The notes: a model not told the origin generated them from the letters alone. DNA of 64,000 bases from Bradyrhizobium ottawaense (GCF_002278135.3 NZ_CP029425.2:3386001-3450000), one strand, 5' to 3'. Shown: positions 33,691 through 41,936, counted from the stretch's first letter. Numbers and translations are program-made.

Positions 33691-33799
33691 GATGATGTCA
33701 CCCGAACCTCGTTGCTTCACGCGAGGCGGAAGCTAACCCTTGGCAACGACATCAGGAATGACGCAGATCCGGCAAAAACGGCCATCCGCGTGCGCGAGA

Positions 33800-34354
33800 C
33801 TATCTCAGCCCCTCATACACCATCAGCCCGCGTGCGATCTGCAATTTGCGGATCGCGCGCGGCAGCAGCTTCTCCGGCTGGTGCAGATAGCGCCAGGAGG
33901 TGAGGGTGAAGGTTGAAAGCGCGCCGCATTCGTCGTCGAACGGCGCGAGCACGCCTGTCACGCTCACCGGCGTGTGCGGGCGGGCGTTGAAGGGCAGCAG
34001 CAACAGCTCGAGATAGGCCTTGCTGCCGTCCTCGCGCGCGGCCGTGATGCCGGCGATCGCACCTAACGTCTCGTCGGCGACGATGGTCGTGATCTCCTCG
34101 ATCTCGCCGCGGCTCGCGGCCGTGAACAGCGCCGCAAAGCTCTGGTCCTTGAGGTCACACCCCGCGAGCGCACAGACGCGCGTGCCCGCGACGCGGAAGG
34201 GAAAGCCGAGATTGGGCTCGCAGGAGAGGACAAAAATGTCGCCGAGCAGGCCGCGGACCGCGGCCGGATCGATGTCGGCCCTATCAGGAGCCCGAGCGGC
34301 GCCGCGCTTCTTGTCCCAATACGCGAAGAACGCGCGGCTCGACGGATGTTTCAT
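33800..34354 (-). CDS. PAS domain protein (PAS_5/COG5388 family)
   Basis: The protein has 184 residues. The sequence SSRAFFAYWDKKRGAARAPDRADIDPAAVRGLLGDIFVLS is the start of the alphaproteobacterial PAS_5 family, and RVAGTRVCALAGCDLKDQSF matches the PAS core. It is soluble with no output domain. Such proteins are abundant in rhizobia with few assigned roles. The start at 34354 is preferred over 34462, since the intervening frame has no ribosome-binding site. A CtrA box lies about 155 nt upstream but is nearer the rightward transcript. Confidence 0.85.
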   Translation of the reverse strand: MKHPSSRAFFAYWDKKRGAARAPDRADIDPAAVRGLLGDIFVLSCEPNLGFPFRVAGTRVCALAGCDLKDQSFAALFTAASRGEIEEITTIVADETLGAIAGITAAREDGSKAYLELLLLPFNARPHTPVSVTGVLAPFDDECGALSTFTLTSWRYLHQPEKLLPRAIRKLQIARGLMVYEGLR

Positions 34355-34506
34355 GTCTGAACGCTTATCCCGGGGTGCAACCTCGAAGGGACAAAGCTGT
34401 CCCGCTTCAGTGCACCCGCGATCCCTTGTGATGTTGTGCAGGAGGGGATTTGCAGCGTCCATGCCGGGAGGGCGTTTTCGCCCTCGTTAAGGCAGTCTTT
34501 GCGTCG

Positions 34507-34521
34507 TTAACGTTAAATTAA
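34507..34521. promoter_or_regulatory. CtrA-type box TTAA-N7-TTAA
   Basis: TTAA-CGTTAAA-TTAA is an exact match to the CtrA consensus, with a third TTAA inside. It lies about 30 nt before a candidate small RNA and about 155 nt before the leftward PAS gene. Confidence 0.55.
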
Positions 34522-34552
34522 CTATGGCCTTTGCGCCTCACGCGTCGCTGCT

Positions 34553-34733
34553 ATGGTGATCGCAGTCGCAAGCCTCGCCGCTTTCATCCAGGTTCTCGGC
34601 GGGGTCTGTACACAGGGCGTCAAACAGCTTGGTCACGGGCCGCGGGGAGGGGTGGGGATACACCTTCATTCCTCCGGCACCGGAAGGCCGACACGGACAG
34701 GCAGGGCTTCCCAGGGCCCTGCCTTTTCCTTTT
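34553..34733 (+). ncRNA. Candidate small RNA ending in an intrinsic terminator
   Basis: No open frame closes inside this stretch: the frames read straight through the terminator. It ends with a strong intrinsic terminator, GGCAGGGC (34700-34707) paired with GCCCTGCC (34716-34723), followed by TTTTCCTTTT. A small TCCGG-CA-CCGGA stem and an accessible TTCATTCCTCC-like segment precede it. A perfect CtrA box lies upstream. The start of the RNA is a guess. A short 11-codon frame at 34524-34559 could be a leader peptide. Confidence 0.35.
34700..34733 (+). terminator. Intrinsic terminator
   Basis: An 8-bp GC-rich stem, 8-nt loop and TTTTCCTTTT tail on the plus strand. The gene it terminates is not a recognisable protein-coding gene, supporting a non-coding transcript upstream. 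Confidence 0.7.
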
Positions 34734-34747
34734 CAGCCGCCGGCTTT

Positions 34748-34909
34748 CGTGCCCCGGAGCCGGGGCCCATGTCGCGGGCTCAACCGACGAAGAGCTGGGT
34801 CCCGGCTCTGCGGCGCGTCACTTCGTGCCGCGCCTGGTCCGGGACACTAGCGTTCCGTGTCCCGGACGCGCTGCAGCGCATAGCGCTGCTGCGCAGAGCC
34901 GGGACCCAG
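34748..34909. repeat. Palindromic repeat mosaic, left of the GIY-YIG gene
   Basis: A truncated unit (GCCCCGGA/GCCGGGGCCCA, 34750-34770) is followed by unit A (34795-34847), starting CTGGGTCCCGGCTCTGCGG and ending GGTCCGGGACAC. After 9 nt comes unit B (34857-34909), which is an imperfect reverse complement of A. Each unit is 53 bp. Unit B ends exactly at the stop codon of the GIY-YIG gene. The layout resembles BIME arrays of REP elements. Confidence 0.85.
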
Positions 34910-35212
34910 TCAGTTTGCCAGCGAGTTCAGGTCTTCCGTCAGGTCGCGCCAGTCCGGATTGAGGTCTTCGATCAGCTTGAGCTTCCAGGCGCGCCGCCAT
35001 CGCTTCAGCGAATGCTCGCGCGCTCTCGCTTCGAGGATGGACTCGTAGCTCTCGAAATAGACCAGCAACGTGACCCCGTATTGCTTCGTAAACCCGGGGA
35101 CGCGCTTCGCCTTGTGTGCGGCCATCCGGCGCGCGAGGTCGTTGGTGACGCCGACGTACAATGTGCCGTTTCGCTGGCTTGCGAGGATGTAGACGAAGAA
35201 TGCGGTTGGCAT
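34910..35212 (-). CDS. GIY-YIG nuclease family protein, embedded in palindromic repeats
   Basis: The protein has 100 residues. The catalytic half shows FVYILASQRNGTLYVGVTND (the GIY/YIG strand pair as V-Y-I and Y-V-G), followed by LARRMAAHK with the conserved Arg, and Glu65-Ala-Arg (ILEARAREHSLK) in the third helix, all of the UPF0213/YhbQ-like class. These are small metal-dependent single-domain nucleases of unknown biological role. The stop codon abuts unit B of a palindromic repeat on one side, and 61 nt upstream of the start lies an exact 53-bp second copy of unit A. The gene therefore interrupts a repeat array, as RAYT transposase genes do with REP sequences. Confidence 0.85.
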   Translation of the reverse strand: MPTAFFVYILASQRNGTLYVGVTNDLARRMAAHKAKRVPGFTKQYGVTLLVYFESYESILEARAREHSLKRWRRAWKLKLIEDLNPDWRDLTEDLNSLAN

Positions 35213-35272
35213 CGGCGTGAACCAGAAAGTAGAAACTACCTAGAATTGCATGGTTCGAGCTTGCCGCCAATC

Positions 35273-35398
35273 TGGGTCCCGGCTCTGCGGCGCGTCACTT
35301 CGTGCCGCGCCTGGTCCGGGACACGGGCTGGGCTGGTTTCATGCCCCGGACGCAGTGCGGCGCTTCTTCAGCGCTGCACTGCTGAGCCGGGGCCCAGC
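35273..35398. repeat. Palindromic repeat mosaic, right of the GIY-YIG gene
   Basis: Unit A' (35273-35325) is identical over all 53 bp to unit A at 34795-34847, in the same orientation. Unit B' (35338-35398) is a GCCCCGGACG to GCCGGGGCCC variant resembling those at 42705 and 42963. The exact direct repeat around the GIY-YIG gene is the strongest sign that gene and repeat move or duplicate together. Confidence 0.85.
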
Positions 35399-35520
35399 GT
35401 CGCGTCCGACATCGAAATGAGACGCCGTTTCACGATTTCCTTTTGTGCACTTGCGCAAGGCCGGCAAAGGCGACTATCTCCAAACGGATCGTTCCGATCG
35501 CGCCTGAAAGCGAAGCTGCC

Positions 35521-36342
35521 TTGGATTCCCCGCACGATTCTCCGCCGCAGGATTCTCAGCCCGGCCTGCCGGCCGCCCATGAGGAGGCTCCGCGCGAGCC
35601 GGTCCTGACGCTGCCTGTGGCGCTGACCGCCTATATCGTCCTGCTGGCGGTGATCCATCTGCGGGTGCTGCTGCCGGCGGAGCTCGAGAACTGGACCATC
35701 GACGTCTTCGGCTTCATCCCGAAGCGATACGATTCCTCGCTGCTCAATCTGCAGATCCCGGGCGGGTCGGGCGCCAAGGTCTGGACGTTCGTCACCTATT
35801 CGCTGCTGCACGCCAATCTGACCCATCTCGGCTTCAACGTGCTGTGGCTGCTGCCGTTCGGCAGCGCGCTGGCGCGGCGGTTCGGCGCGGTCAGGTTCTT
35901 CCTTTTTCTGGCGGTGACGGCGGCGGCCGGCGCGCTCGCCCATCTCGTCACCCATGAGCACGCGGTGGCGCCGATGATCGGCGCCTCCGCCTCGGTGTCG
36001 GGCGCGATGGCAGCCGCGATCCGCTTCGCCTTCGTCCGCGGCAGCTTCCTGTCGTTCAACCGGTCGGACGCCGATACCGCAGCAAAGGTTCCGGCGCTGC
36101 CGCTGTCGCGCGCGCTGCGCGACGGGCGGGTGGTCGGCTTCCTCGCCGTGTGGTTCGGCGTCAACATCATCTTCGGCGTCGGTGCGATCGGCATCGATTC
36201 CGAAACCACGAGCGTTGCCTGGCAGGCGCATATCGGCGGCTTCTTCGCCGGCCTGCTGCTGTTCGCCCTGTTCGATCCCGTGCCGCGCGTGCGAAACGAT
36301 GCTGCGGATGCGTCATCACAGGACGTTTCCGACCGTATTTGA
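35521..36342 (+). CDS. Rhomboid family intramembrane serine protease
   Basis: The protein has about 273 residues and six predicted transmembrane helices after a proline-rich cytoplasmic N-terminus. Rhomboid landmarks are the N-terminal HANLTHLGFNVLWL (oxyanion/His-Asn region), the Ser in GASASVSGAMAAA at about residue 155 and the catalytic His in AWQAHIGGFFAGLL at about 235. It cleaves single-pass membrane proteins within the bilayer. The start is uncertain: TTG 35521 gives an N-terminus LDSPHDSPPQ that fits family members, while an earlier TTG at 35443 would begin with a cysteine-rich stretch. It stands alone, next to the repeat array. Confidence 0.85.
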   Translation: MDSPHDSPPQDSQPGLPAAHEEAPREPVLTLPVALTAYIVLLAVIHLRVLLPAELENWTIDVFGFIPKRYDSSLLNLQIPGGSGAKVWTFVTYSLLHANLTHLGFNVLWLLPFGSALARRFGAVRFFLFLAVTAAAGALAHLVTHEHAVAPMIGASASVSGAMAAAIRFAFVRGSFLSFNRSDADTAAKVPALPLSRALRDGRVVGFLAVWFGVNIIFGVGAIGIDSETTSVAWQAHIGGFFAGLLLFALFDPVPRVRNDAADASSQDVSDRI

Positions 36343-36532
36343 AGCGGCGCTTGCGGCGCGGCCCGAATTCATCCATCATTTGCAGGAAGAATGTTCCGAA
36401 GCTGCAAGCCGCTAGCGGCGATGCTTCGCAAAGCGCCTGAGCCTGCAACCGGCGCCTAAACTGTTAGTTGAAGACTCGAAGAACAAGTCCGGACCGCCAA
36501 GTGGCGGACGGGTCCGATTCAGGGAGGCAACA

Positions 36533-36961
36533 ATGACGGTACGTTCCATTCTCAACACCAAGGGCCACCAGATCATGAGCGTCGAGCCCGACGCGAAGCT
36601 GGCTGCCGCGGTCAAGTTGCTCGGTGAGAAGAAGATCGGCGCGGTGCTGGTGATGAACCAGAGCCGGCTCGAGGGCATCCTGTCGGAGCGCGACATCGTC
36701 CGCGTGCTCGGCGAGCGCGGCGCCGGCGCGCTGGAGGAGCCGGTCGCTCAGGTCATGACCCGCAAGGTGGTGACCTGCAAGGAGACCGACACGGTCGCCG
36801 AGCTCATGGAGATGATGACGTCGGGCAAGTTCCGCCATCTGCCCGTGATCGACAACGGCAAGGTGGTCGGCCTGATCTCGATCGGCGACATCGTCAAGCG
36901 CCGGGTCCAGGAATACGAGTCCGAGCAGGAAGCCCTGCGCGACTACATCAAGACGGCCTGA
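36533..36961 (+). CDS. Tandem CBS domain protein
   Basis: The protein has 142 residues with two CBS motifs: VEPDAKLAAAVKLLGEKKIGAVLVMN with the turn EGILSERDIVR, and CKETDTVAELMEMMTSGKFRHLPVID with VGLISIGDIVKRR. Such stand-alone CBS pairs bind adenosine nucleotides and may regulate a partner enzyme or channel, or sense energy charge. GGGAGG 8 nt before ATG 36533 supports the start. It converges on the patatin gene and its stop lies next to it with no gap. Confidence 0.9.
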   Translation: MTVRSILNTKGHQIMSVEPDAKLAAAVKLLGEKKIGAVLVMNQSRLEGILSERDIVRVLGERGAGALEEPVAQVMTRKVVTCKETDTVAELMEMMTSGKFRHLPVIDNGKVVGLISIGDIVKRRVQEYESEQEALRDYIKTA

Positions 36962-37996
36962 TCAGGTCTGCTCGCCCGCCTTCGGCGCGGTGCCTTCGGG
37001 CGCCGGCGCCAGCACATGGATCGCCTCCTGGATCGACTCCAGCGCGCGCTCCGCGGCGCGGGTGCCATGAGCGATCAGGTCTTCGGAGCGGTGGAAGTCG
37101 AACCAGCCGAACTGGCCGACCCGCGGCGTGATCAACAGATCCGGCGGATCGCCGGCAAGGCGGGCGCGGGTGATGCGGTCCTGCATGATGTTGAAGGCAT
37201 CCACCATCACCGAGGAGATGCCGGGCCGGCCATTGCCGCCAAAGAACTCGCGCTTCATCGTCCTCTCGGGCGAGAACAGGCGCGGGAAGCGCCGCTTGGC
37301 CGTCGGCTCCTCGGCCCCCGGAGCGACCGGCGTGGGCGGTGCGCCGTGCGAATAGATCGTCGTGGAATGGGTGAAGATGTCGCTGGAAAGATTTGCGGCG
37401 ATGACGATTTCGGCGCCGAGCGCGCGGGCGGCCGAGACCGGCACCGGGTTCACCAGCGCGCCGTCGACCAGCCAGCGGTCGCCGATCAGGACGGGCGAGA
37501 AGATGCCGGGCAGGGCGTAGGATGCGCGCATCGCATCGACGACGCGGCCGCGAGTCAGCCAGATCTCGTGGCCGGTGCGGACCTCGGTCGCGACGCTTGC
37601 GAACTTGATGGGCAGGTCCTCGATCAGGGTCTGTCCGACCGCGTTCTCGAGGCGGGTCGCCAGCTTCTCGCCGCCGAGCAGGCCGGAGCCGTTGAGGCGG
37701 ATGTCGAGATAGCCGAGGATGTTGCGCATCCCTTGCAGGCTGCGTCCCCACTCTTCGAACGTCTCGAGTCGGCCGGCCGCATGGAGGCCGCCGACCACGG
37801 CGCCGATGGAGGTGCCGACCACGACGTCGGGCACGATGCCGTTGGCGATCAAGGTCCTGAGGATTCCGATATGGGCAAAGCCGCGCGCCGCGCCGCCGCC
37901 GAGGGCAAGGCCGATGATCGGCCGACGGGTGGGGCCAAGGCCAATCTTCTCACCGTTCGAGCCGTTCCCACCACGACCCTTCAAGATATCAAGCAC
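36962..37996 (-). CDS. Patatin-like phospholipase family protein
   Basis: The protein has 344 residues from GTG 37996, which has GGAGAG 5 nt upstream; a longer frame to 38143 has none. The oxyanion turn is GGGAARGF (about 33-40), the nucleophile elbow GTSIG (Ser63), and the catalytic Asp is in VDGALVNPVPV, giving the Ser-Asp dyad. It is of the RssA/NTE-like kind: a cytoplasmic or membrane-associated acylhydrolase. It may remodel phospholipid or deacylate a protein. There is no neighbouring gene with a related role. Confidence 0.9.
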   Translation of the reverse strand: MLDILKGRGGNGSNGEKIGLGPTRRPIIGLALGGGAARGFAHIGILRTLIANGIVPDVVVGTSIGAVVGGLHAAGRLETFEEWGRSLQGMRNILGYLDIRLNGSGLLGGEKLATRLENAVGQTLIEDLPIKFASVATEVRTGHEIWLTRGRVVDAMRASYALPGIFSPVLIGDRWLVDGALVNPVPVSAARALGAEIVIAANLSSDIFTHSTTIYSHGAPPTPVAPGAEEPTAKRRFPRLFSPERTMKREFFGGNGRPGISSVMVDAFNIMQDRITRARLAGDPPDLLITPRVGQFGWFDFHRSEDLIAHGTRAAERALESIQEAIHVLAPAPEGTAPKAGEQT

Positions 37997-38240
37997 CGAA
38001 ACTCTCCTACCCGGGCCAGCCCTCGACACCAGAGTAGGCACCGGACTTCCGCCGCACCAGAGCGAGGGCCAAGCATGGTTTATACCGTTCGGGAAGCAGG
38101 GGGCAGCAGTGTGGCGAGGGCTGGCTGCCGCTGGACTAATCACGCAGGTGTCAACCGGGTTCCATCAATCGGACCGGGCCCGTATTTCCTGGGGTTTCAG
38201 AGGCTTGAATTTGCCGCGTTTTCGGTGAAAAGCAGGGGGC

Positions 38241-39314
38241 ATGACACGCGGGGGTGACGGCATCATCGGATGGCGGCGCAGCGGCAGGCTGCTGCCGGCG
38301 CTGAGCCTTGCCGCGTGCCTCGTTACCTCAGGCCAAAACGCTGCGCAGGCGCAGCTTTTCTCCGATCGTCCGCCGCCGGTCCCGCCGGCTTCGGTGCCCG
38401 AGCCGGGCGGCGCCGTCAGCCTGGCGCCGCCCTCCGGGCCTGGCGCCGGCCCCCCGAGCCTGCCGCCGACCCTGATGCAGCCGACGACCCCCAGCATGCC
38501 GCCGCCCGCGGTCACGACCGTGCCGCCGGCCGCCCCGCTCAATGCGGCCGTGCCCGGACAGGGCGTGCTGTCGCTGACCGCGAAATACGGCAAGGATTCT
38601 CCGGCGATCACCAGCGGCCTGGTCTGGCGCGTGTTTGCCGACCGTCCCGATGAGAACGGCACCTTCAAGCTGATCCGCGAGGACCGAAGCGCCACGCCCA
38701 ATATCGTGCTGCCGCCCGGCAATTACGTCGTGCACGTCGCCTTCGGCCTCGTCAGCGCGGTGCGCACCGTCAGCCTGAAGGCCGAGACCGACCGCGAGTC
38801 CTTCGTGCTCCCGGCCGGGGGCCTGCGGATCGAGGGTCGGGTCGGCACCAGCCGCATTCCCCAGAACCAGATCTCGTTCGCGATCTACAAGGGCAGCCAG
38901 TTCGAATCCGGCGAGCGTGCCTCCTTGGTGCCGAACGTCGCCGCCGGCGACGTCGTGCTGCTGCCGGAGGGCACCTACTACATCATCTCCAACTATGGCG
39001 ACGCCAATTCGGTGGTGCGCTCCGACATCCGCGTCCAGGCCAGCAAGCTCACCGACGTCACCATCACCCACCGCGCAGCCGTGATCACGCTCAAGCTGGT
39101 CAGCGACAGGGGCGGCGAGGCGCTCGCCAACACCGCCTGGTCGGTGCTGACCCCGGGCGGCGACGTCATCAAGGAATCGATCGGCGCCTTCCCGCGCGTC
39201 GTGCTCTCCGAAGGCGAATACCGCGCCATCGCCAAGAACGAGGGCAAGGTCTACGAGCGCGGATTCAACGTCGTCAACGGCGTCGACGGCGAGGTGGAAG
39301 TCGTCGCGCGCTAA
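38241..39314 (+). CDS. Secreted proline-rich protein with repeated beta-sandwich-like modules
   Basis: The protein has 357 residues with a signal peptide of about 37 residues (LLPALSLAACLVTSGQNAAQAQ). A Pro-rich linker of about 70 residues is followed by three modules of about 80 residues. Each has the pattern ...PPGNYVVHVAFG..., ...LPEGTYYIISNYGD... or ...LSEGEYRAIAKNEG..., which look like carboxypeptidase-regulatory or Ig-like beta-sandwich domains seen in alphaproteobacterial surface proteins. The function is unknown; ligand or glycan binding is a guess. The ATG has GGGGG 7 nt upstream. The 3' end is duplicated in a 16-bp tandem repeat. Confidence 0.8.
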   Translation: MTRGGDGIIGWRRSGRLLPALSLAACLVTSGQNAAQAQLFSDRPPPVPPASVPEPGGAVSLAPPSGPGAGPPSLPPTLMQPTTPSMPPPAVTTVPPAAPLNAAVPGQGVLSLTAKYGKDSPAITSGLVWRVFADRPDENGTFKLIREDRSATPNIVLPPGNYVVHVAFGLVSAVRTVSLKAETDRESFVLPAGGLRIEGRVGTSRIPQNQISFAIYKGSQFESGERASLVPNVAAGDVVLLPEGTYYIISNYGDANSVVRSDIRVQASKLTDVTITHRAAVITLKLVSDRGGEALANTAWSVLTPGGDVIKESIGAFPRVVLSEGEYRAIAKNEGKVYERGFNVVNGVDGEVEVVAR

Positions 39315-39351
39315 GGCCCTCGCGCGCTAAGGCCGTCGCGCGCTAAGGTCC
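39304..39351. repeat. Three tandem copies of a 16-bp unit spanning a stop codon
   Basis: The unit TCGCGCGCTAAGGCCC occurs three times in direct order (39304-39319, 39320-39335, 39336-39351) with one or two changes. Each copy contains TAA in the same frame, the first being the stop of the secreted protein. It probably arose by slippage. Confidence 0.85.
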
Positions 39352-39749
39352 TGGCGGCGGTGCCGCCTGCAACCTGACACCGACCTGACGTCCGGCACGG
39401 AAATTCTCATCGAGCGCACGAACGTGCATCTCCTGTTACCGTCGCATGCGTCGTGGGGACTGGTAAGCAAAATGCTCATCCCCATCACCCCCTGTGTTCT
39501 GCTTTGAATACTGCAAGCGCCAGCAGATTGCCTCCTGGGGCCGAGGCAAACACCGCTGGCGAAAGCTTATTCCCGCACCCCCGCCGTCCTCATCACAGCG
39601 GTGCAAGAGACGAATTTCCGATCATCAATTTTATTCTCTTTCCACTCCGCTGGGTTATATGTCGGGCATCCGTCTAATGGGGGAGGCCGGAGCAGGGGCT
39701 TGGATGCCTTTGCGAGACCGGCAAGGAGCAGGGGACCAAGCTCGTCGGC
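39352..39749. other. Non-coding gap of about 400 bp
   Basis: I see no gene, no strong terminator and no recognised repeat here. A purine-rich GGGGGAGGCCGGAGCAGGGG lies at about 39678-39697, before the 64-aa gene. Confidence 0.5.
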
Positions 39750-39944
39750 ATGTTCGAAGTGATCCTCACCAGGCGCAAGCGGTTTGGCTGGCGATGGCAG
39801 GTGTGCGACCAGTCCGGCAAGATCTTTGCCGACGGTTTCGAGCGCACCCGGCCCTCCGCCAAATATCATGGCGAGCGCGCGTTGTTCTTCCTGTTGTCGC
39901 AGGCCTATTTGCGCAACCGCTCCGCCGCGTCCAGCGAGGACTAG
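39750..39944 (+). CDS. Small conserved protein (64 aa)
   Basis: This short basic protein reads FEVILTRRKRFGWRWQVCDQSGKIFADGFERTRPSAKYHGERALFFLL. The strand-turn-strand opening with W..Q, the single Cys and a final helix suggest a small alpha/beta domain. I know similar short proteins from rhizobia, annotated only as hypothetical. Neighbours give no clue: it lies between a gap and the convergent quinone oxidoreductase gene. The ribosome-binding site is weak. Confidence 0.55.
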   Translation: MFEVILTRRKRFGWRWQVCDQSGKIFADGFERTRPSAKYHGERALFFLLSQAYLRNRSAASSED

Positions 39945-39980
39945 CGGCGCGCACAGCTCCATCCGGCTACAAGCTCCACC

Positions 39981-40973
39981 TCAGATATCGACGACGAGCT
40001 TGCCCTTGGCGGCGTGATCCCTGATCAGGGCATAGGCGTCGTCGACGTTCTCCAGCGTAAAGCGCCTGGCGTCGAGCAGCGGCACGAGCTTGCCGGCCTC
40101 GGCGAGGCGCGTGGCCTCCGCCATGATCTCTCCATGATGCGCGCGGCCTTCGCCCGACAGCAGCGGCAGCAGCGTGAACACGCCTGAATAGGTGGCTGCC
40201 CGGAATGACAGCGGCGCAAGCGCATGCGTGCCCCAGCCGAGCGCGCTCACCACATGGCCGAAGCGGCGCACCGCTTCGAAGGAAGCGTCGAGCACCTTGC
40301 CGCCGACGGTGTCGTAGACGATGTCGAAGCCGCGGCCGCCGGTGTGCTGCGCCACGCAGGCTTCGACCGAACTGTCGCGGTCGATGAATACGGCGCCGAA
40401 ACCTTCGATGGTGGCGCGCTGCGACGGCGAACCGGTTGCGAACACCTCCGCTCCGAAGGCGCGCGCGATCTGGATCGCGACATGACCGACGCCGCCCGCA
40501 CCGCCATGAATCAATACCTTCTGGCCCGCCTTCAACGCCGCCCGATCGATCAGGCCTTCCCAGGCCGTGATGACGATCAGCGGCAGCGCGGCAGCTTCCC
40601 GCATGCCGAGATTGGCAGGCTTCAATGCGAGGAGATCGGCATCGACCGCGGCGAATTCGGCGAGCGATCCCTGTACGCCGCCGACGCCACCGGTCATCCC
40701 GTAGACCTCGTCGCCCGGCTTGAACCGCGAGACCTCGCGCCCGGCCAGCTCGACCACGCCGGCGAGATCGATGCCGAGAATTGCCGGCAGCGGGTGGCGG
40801 GCATGCGCCGCGGCGCCGGCCTGGATCTTGGTGTCGAGCGGATTGACCGCGCTCGCGCGCACCCGCACCAGCACGTCGTGCGGGCCGATCTCGGGCGTGG
40901 AGATGGTTGAGAGGCGCAAGGGAGCGTTGTGGGTCTCCAGGACAGTTGCGCGCATCGTCGATTGTCTCGTCAT
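39981..40973 (-). CDS. NAD(P)H:quinone oxidoreductase-type zinc-free MDR protein
   Basis: The protein has 330 residues of the medium-chain dehydrogenase/reductase superfamily. It has VLVRVRASAVNPLDTKI and GIDLAGVVELAG at the N-terminal GroES-like domain and the nucleotide-binding turn IHGGAGGVGHVAIQIARAFGAEV at about residues 150-170. No zinc-ligand cysteines are present, so it is of the quinone oxidoreductase/QorA-like kind. It reduces a quinone or enone with NADPH. GGAG 11 nt before ATG 40973 supports the start. It is divergent from a LysR regulator that probably controls it. Confidence 0.85.
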   Translation of the reverse strand: MTRQSTMRATVLETHNAPLRLSTISTPEIGPHDVLVRVRASAVNPLDTKIQAGAAAHARHPLPAILGIDLAGVVELAGREVSRFKPGDEVYGMTGGVGGVQGSLAEFAAVDADLLALKPANLGMREAAALPLIVITAWEGLIDRAALKAGQKVLIHGGAGGVGHVAIQIARAFGAEVFATGSPSQRATIEGFGAVFIDRDSSVEACVAQHTGGRGFDIVYDTVGGKVLDASFEAVRRFGHVVSALGWGTHALAPLSFRAATYSGVFTLLPLLSGEGRAHHGEIMAEATRLAEAGKLVPLLDARRFTLENVDDAYALIRDHAAKGKLVVDI

Positions 40974-41047
40974 GATCGTCTTGCTCCGTGATCGGCTCAA
41001 TATGCCCATGAAATTTTGCATGAGAAGGAACAAGGTTGTACAATCGT

Positions 41048-41063
41048 CATACATTTATGTATG
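41048..41063. promoter_or_regulatory. Palindrome CATACAT-TT-ATGTATG
   Basis: Perfect 7-bp arms with a 2-nt spacer overlap the first possible ATG (41061) of the LysR gene, with TTGTACAA at 41036-41043 beside it. It lies in the 102-bp divergent gap with the quinone oxidoreductase gene, as expected for a LysR-type operator. Confidence 0.5.
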
Positions 41064-41075
41064 GCGGGATTCCTG

Positions 41076-41936
41076 ATGGACTGGAGTGATCTGCGCATCT
41101 TCCTGGCAATTGCGCGCGAAGGCACGCTCGGCGCTGCCGCACGAAAAATCGGCCAGACCCAGCCGACGATGGGCCGGCGGCTTCGCGCGCTCGAGACGTC
41201 GCTGGGACAGACGCTGTTCCAGCGCACGGCGGATGGCCTGGTGCTGACCGACGAGGGCGCCGCCGTGCTCCGCCATGCCGAGCGGATCGAGGACGAGGCG
41301 CTCGCGCTGGAGCGCCATGTGTCCGGTGCGGAGACGCAGCTCGACGGCCTGCTCCGCCTGTCATCGTCGGACTGGTTCGGGACGGTGATGCTGTCGCCGG
41401 TGATCGCCGCATTCGGCAAGCGTCACCCCAAGGTGACGGTGGAGCTCCTGACCGATGCGCGGCTCTACAGTCTGCCGCGGCGTGAAGCCGATCTCGTGTT
41501 TCGCATCAAGCCGTTCAGCGAGCCCGAGGTGATCTCCAGAAAGCTGCTGCACATTCCCCACGCGCTCTATGGCAAGAGGGGCAGCAAGCCGCCGCGCGCC
41601 GGCGACGGCAGCGCTGTCCGCGTCGTGACGATGAATGCCGAGTTCGCCGACATGCCGGACGCCGTCTGGCTGAAGCGCGCGCTGCCGAATGCAGCCGTCG
41701 CCTCGCGCAGCAACAACAGGCAGGTGCAAGCCGAGCTTTGCGCGAGCGGCGGCGGCTTTGCCGTGCTGCCGCGTCCGCTCGGCGACCGCGACCGCCGCCT
41801 GGTCGCGCTCGACATCGGAACGGCGCCGCCCGGCCGCGACACCTATGTCGGTTATCACCGCGATCTCAGGCGGCTCGCCCGTCTGCGCGCGCTGCTCGAT
41901 ATCGTGATCGAACGTCTCGCCGGCGCGGCTCCGTAG
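41076..41936 (+). CDS. LysR-family transcriptional regulator
   Basis: The protein has 286 residues. The N-terminal winged helix-turn-helix reads MDWSDLRIFLAIAREGTLGAAARKIGQTQPTMGRRLRALE, and the LysR substrate-binding domain follows from about residue 88 (GLLRLSSSDWFGTVMLSPVIAAFG). It is a short-effector-domain LysR. An ATG five codons upstream (41061) overlaps the palindrome, so 41076 was chosen. It is divergent from the quinone oxidoreductase gene and most likely regulates it and itself. Confidence 0.9.
   Translation: MDWSDLRIFLAIAREGTLGAAARKIGQTQPTMGRRLRALETSLGQTLFQRTADGLVLTDEGAAVLRHAERIEDEALALERHVSGAETQLDGLLRLSSSDWFGTVMLSPVIAAFGKRHPKVTVELLTDARLYSLPRREADLVFRIKPFSEPEVISRKLLHIPHALYGKRGSKPPRAGDGSAVRVVTMNAEFADMPDAVWLKRALPNAAVASRSNNRQVQAELCASGGGFAVLPRPLGDRDRRLVALDIGTAPPGRDTYVGYHRDLRRLARLRALLDIVIERLAGAAP

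Noticed and set aside
34531..35608. Open frames across 34531-34962 and 34553-35608 on the plus strand
   Set aside because: They run through an intrinsic terminator, palindromic repeats and antisense to the GIY-YIG gene, and have no coding-like residue pattern.
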